This document shows, piece by piece, positions 20,661 to 22,748 of a DNA stretch of 22,748 bases. Position 1 is the first letter of the stretch, and each line of letters begins with the position of its first letter. This DNA is from a virus. The stretch lies in IMG/VR virus record IMGVR_UViG_3300025030_000430, positions 1-22,748 of that record; one strand, written 5' to 3'. Made by a program: the position numbers and the translations under genes. The notes beneath the pieces were generated by a model. It saw only the letters and a list, made by a program, of their open reading frames with translations. It made no database searches and had not been told where the DNA came from.

Positions 20661-21089
20661 ATGCAGCAAGAGACCTTTATTGTCGGCACCCGCGAATTCA
20701 CAAGCGTCCGAATGAACGCCTTTGCAGCGAACACGCTGCTGATGCGAATTCAGAAGATTGCAATCCCTGTCATTGGCTCCATCACTGGTGCAGGACGCAA
20801 CCTTGGCGACGTGGATGTCAAGGAAGCTGCGGCCGTTATCAGCGAGCACCTGGACGAGTCCATCATGGAGAAGATTGTTCTTCCCATGTTTGCGGAATCC
20901 CGCGTGTATTGCGTGGAGGCCAAGAAATTCATTAAGAGTGCTGCCGACATTGACCAGTGCTTCACGACCGAAAACCTGTTCGACCTTTACCAGTTGATCT
21001 TTGAAGTCGCGAGGTATCAGTTTGGCCCTTTTTTCGTGTCAATGATGGACCGCTTTGGCAGTCTGACCGCCGACGTGAAGAAGGCGTAA
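20661..21089 (+). CDS. Tail assembly chaperone, short (in-frame) product
   Basis: The ATG at 20661 gives 142 aa (MQQETFIVGTREFTSVRMNA...); a GTG four codons earlier has a more distant site. It lies between the tube and the tape measure genes, as do lambda G-type chaperones, and shows the usual alternation of helices (LLMRIQKIAIPV, AAAVISEHLDESIMEKIVLP, LFDLYQLIFEVARYQFGPFF). It coats the tape measure during tail assembly and is absent from finished virions. Codons 124-125 sit on the slippery TTTTTTC where a -1 shift would make a longer protein. Confidence 0.88.
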   Translation: MQQETFIVGTREFTSVRMNAFAANTLLMRIQKIAIPVIGSITGAGRNLGDVDVKEAAAVISEHLDESIMEKIVLPMFAESRVYCVEAKKFIKSAADIDQCFTTENLFDLYQLIFEVARYQFGPFFVSMMDRFGSLTADVKKA

Positions 21090-21286
21090 AGACTCCCGGC
21101 AAGCTATCGGACAACCTTACCGCTGAACTGTGGATATGGCGTCCGATACTTGCAGGCAAGGTGTCATTGACGGAAGTGAAACGTGGTGTCGCTACTGTGG
21201 AGGACTTGCAGGCGCTTAACGCGCTGATGGACATGCAGGCAGACATAGAAGCGGCACAGTACGAAGAGGCGAAAGCTCAGAGGTAA
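20661..21286 (+). CDS. Tail assembly chaperone, long product by predicted -1 ribosomal frameshift
   Basis: Reading 20661-21035 in frame, then re-reading C21035 in the -1 frame to the TAA at 21284-21286, gives 125 + 83 = 208 aa. The -1 frame is open from 21005 to 21286 and lacks a credible start codon with a ribosome binding site. It nevertheless encodes a sensible helical sequence, LSDNLTAELWIWRPILAGKV and VEDLQALNALMDMQADIEAA, just as G-T extensions do. It ends two bases before the tape measure ATG. In lambda the T extension links the chaperone to the tube protein; the same role is inferred. Shift efficiency is unknown. Confidence 0.8.
21029..21035 (+). other. Slippery heptamer TTTTTTC for -1 frameshifting
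   Basis: The heptamer is phased as T TTT TTC in the chaperone frame, fitting the X XXY YYZ rule. Both tRNA-Phe could re-pair with TTT after slipping back one base. A short imperfect hairpin, GACCGC with GCAGTC (21048-21063), starts about 12 bases downstream; it is a little far and weak to be certain as a stimulator. Confidence 0.8.
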
Positions 21287-21288
21287 GA

Positions 21289-22748
21289 ATGATTGTCCGC
21301 GAACTAATCACCCGACTCGGGTTCAGCACCAACACAGCCCAGCTCAACAACGCAGAGCGGGCTACGGAGCGTCTGAAAGACCGTGCTGAACAGGCCGCGG
21401 GTGCGTTCCGGAATATCGTTGCTGCTGTGGCCAGCTTTGCAACCGTCAAGGCTGTCATTGGTATTGCGGATGAGATGCAAAACATCCGCACGCGGGTCGG
21501 TCAGTTGCCACAGACCGTGGGTGACGCTGGCGCTGCATTCGATGAGGTTGCAGCGCGTGCCAGTGCGGCAGGTGTGAAGATTGACGCCTACGCTTCGCTC
21601 TACACGAAGGTTGGCAACGCTGCCAAGGACTACATTAAGACCCAAGAAGACCTCCTGGGCATCACGGACACCATCTCACAGGCTCTTGTCGTTGGTGGTG
21701 CAAGCGCACAAGAAGCGTCCGCGGTGATGACGCAGTTCTCCCAGGCACTTGCCTCGGGTGTTCTGCAGGGCGATGAGTTCCGTTCCATGGCGGAAGCTGC
21801 TCCGCAGTACCTTGACAAACTCGCGGAGACGATGAAGATCCCTCGCGAGCAGCTCAAGAAAATGGCGTCGGACGGTAAGCTGACCGCGAAAGCTGTGATT
21901 GAAGCCACTCGCCAGATGTCGGATTACTTTGGCGAGAAGTTCAAAGAGATGCCTATGACGGTTGGGCGTGCGATGACGGTTGTGGGCAACCGTTTCAGCA
22001 TGATGCTTGACCGCATGAACCGCGAGTCCAACTTTGTCACCAAGATTGCGAACCTCATTCTTGCGGGGTTTGACAAGATTGAAGCTGGCGTTGATAAGCT
22101 GGTGCAAGCGTTCGGGGGCTGGAACAACATGCTCCGCTTCATTGGTATTGCGATCGGTGTTGCACTCGGTGCCAAAGCGATTGCAATCCTGTCCGCGTTC
22201 CGCGCCGCCAGTTTACTTGCGATGCTACCTTTCATCAAGATTATCGCGATCATCACTGCCGTTGCACTGGTGCTGGAAGACCTGTACGTCTGGATCCAGG
22301 GCGGGGAATCCCTGACTGGTTCGCTGATTGGTCCATGGGAAGAATGGGCGCCCTATGTGATGGCCGTGATCAACATGGTGCGGGATGCTGTGGTGTGGTT
22401 CGGGGAAGCGATCGGGGCTGTCGCAGCAATGATCGTCGGTATGCTCACGCTCGACGGTGACTTATTCATGGCCGGCCTGGAAGGGCTGACGACGATGCTG
22501 TGGTCAGTGATCCAGCAGTGGTGGGCCTACCTCGTTGAGTCGTTCAAAGCAGCATGGAACGCGGTGTCGCAGTTCTTTGTCGATGCAATGACAGCTCTAG
22601 GCAAGATGATTTATGACGCGATCTTTGCGCCGATCGTTAATGCGGTCAAGGATGCGTGGAACAGCGTGAAGGGTGCTATCGGCAGCGCATGGGAAGGCGC
22701 CAAGAGCTTTGTTGGCGTAGGCGGGGGCGCAGGGGCCGGCACAGGCCC
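21289..22748 (+). CDS. Tape measure protein (N-terminal part, runs off window)
   Basis: The ATG at 21289 (MIVRELITRLGFSTNTAQLN...) follows AGAGG at five bases and is open to the right edge, giving at least 486 residues. The region about 60-240 (MQNIRTRVGQLPQTVGDAGA, ALVVGGASAQEASAVMTQFS, ASGVLQGDEFRSMAEAAPQY) is the conserved tape_meas N-terminal domain. A strongly hydrophobic stretch (about 280-330) and Trp-rich helices (about 400-450, QQWWAYLVESFKAAWNAVSQ) then follow. It sets tail length and probably helps form the DNA channel through the host membrane. The position after the chaperone is canonical. The C-terminus lies outside the window. Confidence 0.93.
   Translation, partial: MIVRELITRLGFSTNTAQLNNAERATERLKDRAEQAAGAFRNIVAAVASFATVKAVIGIADEMQNIRTRVGQLPQTVGDAGAAFDEVAARASAAGVKIDAYASLYTKVGNAAKDYIKTQEDLLGITDTISQALVVGGASAQEASAVMTQFSQALASGVLQGDEFRSMAEAAPQYLDKLAETMKIPREQLKKMASDGKLTAKAVIEATRQMSDYFGEKFKEMPMTVGRAMTVVGNRFSMMLDRMNRESNFVTKIANLILAGFDKIEAGVDKLVQAFGGWNNMLRFIGIAIGVALGAKAIAILSAFRAASLLAMLPFIKIIAIITAVALVLEDLYVWIQGGESLTGSLIGPWEEWAPYVMAVINMVRDAVVWFGEAIGAVAAMIVGMLTLDGDLFMAGLEGLTTMLWSVIQQWWAYLVESFKAAWNAVSQFFVDAMTALGKMIYDAIFAPIVNAVKDAWNSVKGAIGSAWEGAKSFVGVGGGAGAGTG

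Noticed and set aside
21075-21091. GTGAAGAAGGCGTAAAG near the chaperone stop as an alternative frameshift site
   Set aside because: It does not fit X XXY YYZ in the chaperone frame, whereas TTTTTTC at 21029 fits perfectly and lies within the overlap of the two frames.
1-22748. tRNA genes, CRISPR arrays, insertion sequences, integrase or attachment sites
   Set aside because: I looked for cloverleaf-like segments, regularly spaced repeats, transposase motifs and integrase catalytic motifs in the non-coding gaps and frames and saw none; coding density is nearly complete outside 6855-7418.

Overview
This window is part of a tailed bacteriophage genome with a contractile tail (myovirus morphology). 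The diagnosis rests on a large terminase, a portal, a capsid protease/scaffold, a DUF2184-type major capsid protein, a DUF3383-type tail sheath, a DUF3277-type tail tube and a tape measure protein, all in canonical order. Codon usage and strong AGGAG-type ribosome binding sites suggest a Gram-negative host, most likely a beta- or gammaproteobacterium; the host is inferred, not shown. No integrase, excisionase/repressor pair or attachment site is visible, so nothing here indicates a temperate lifestyle.

Left arm (1-6854, minus strand): a tightly packed replication, recombination and nucleotide-metabolism operon read leftwards from the centre. In transcription order it encodes an AT-hook-like protein, a small HTH protein, a PrimPol-type primase fused to a DUF3987-like helicase domain, a MazG-like pyrophosphohydrolase, an unknown 144-aa protein, the flavin-dependent thymidylate synthase ThyX, a 49-aa protein, an ATP-dependent DNA ligase, a Sak4-like P-loop ATPase and a DUF669-type protein cut by the left edge. 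Most neighbours overlap by 1-4 bases or are separated by under 10.

Centre (6855-7418): a 564-bp AT-rich divergent non-coding region. It carries repeated ATTAGC boxes in both orientations, two inverted repeats (one with 12-bp perfect arms) and promoter-like elements. It is the best candidate in the window for a replication origin and/or early regulatory switch.

Right arm, first block (7419-9283, plus strand): five small, translationally coupled genes. They include a small membrane protein, a full-length homologue of T4 endonuclease V (pyrimidine-dimer glycosylase) with its catalytic Thr2 and Glu23 intact, and a PD-(D/E)XK nuclease of the Holliday-junction-resolvase type.

Right arm, second block (9355-22748): packaging (terS, terL), portal, MuF-like protein, protease/scaffold, cement protein, major capsid, connectors/neck, two unassigned genes, tail terminator, sheath, tube, tail assembly chaperone and the start of the tape measure. 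The chaperone gene carries a textbook TTTTTTC slippery heptamer and an overlapping -1 frame, so a G/GT-type programmed frameshift is predicted. TATACT/TATAGT -10-like elements sit just before several structural gene blocks, and a G-U-tolerant hairpin follows the capsid gene.
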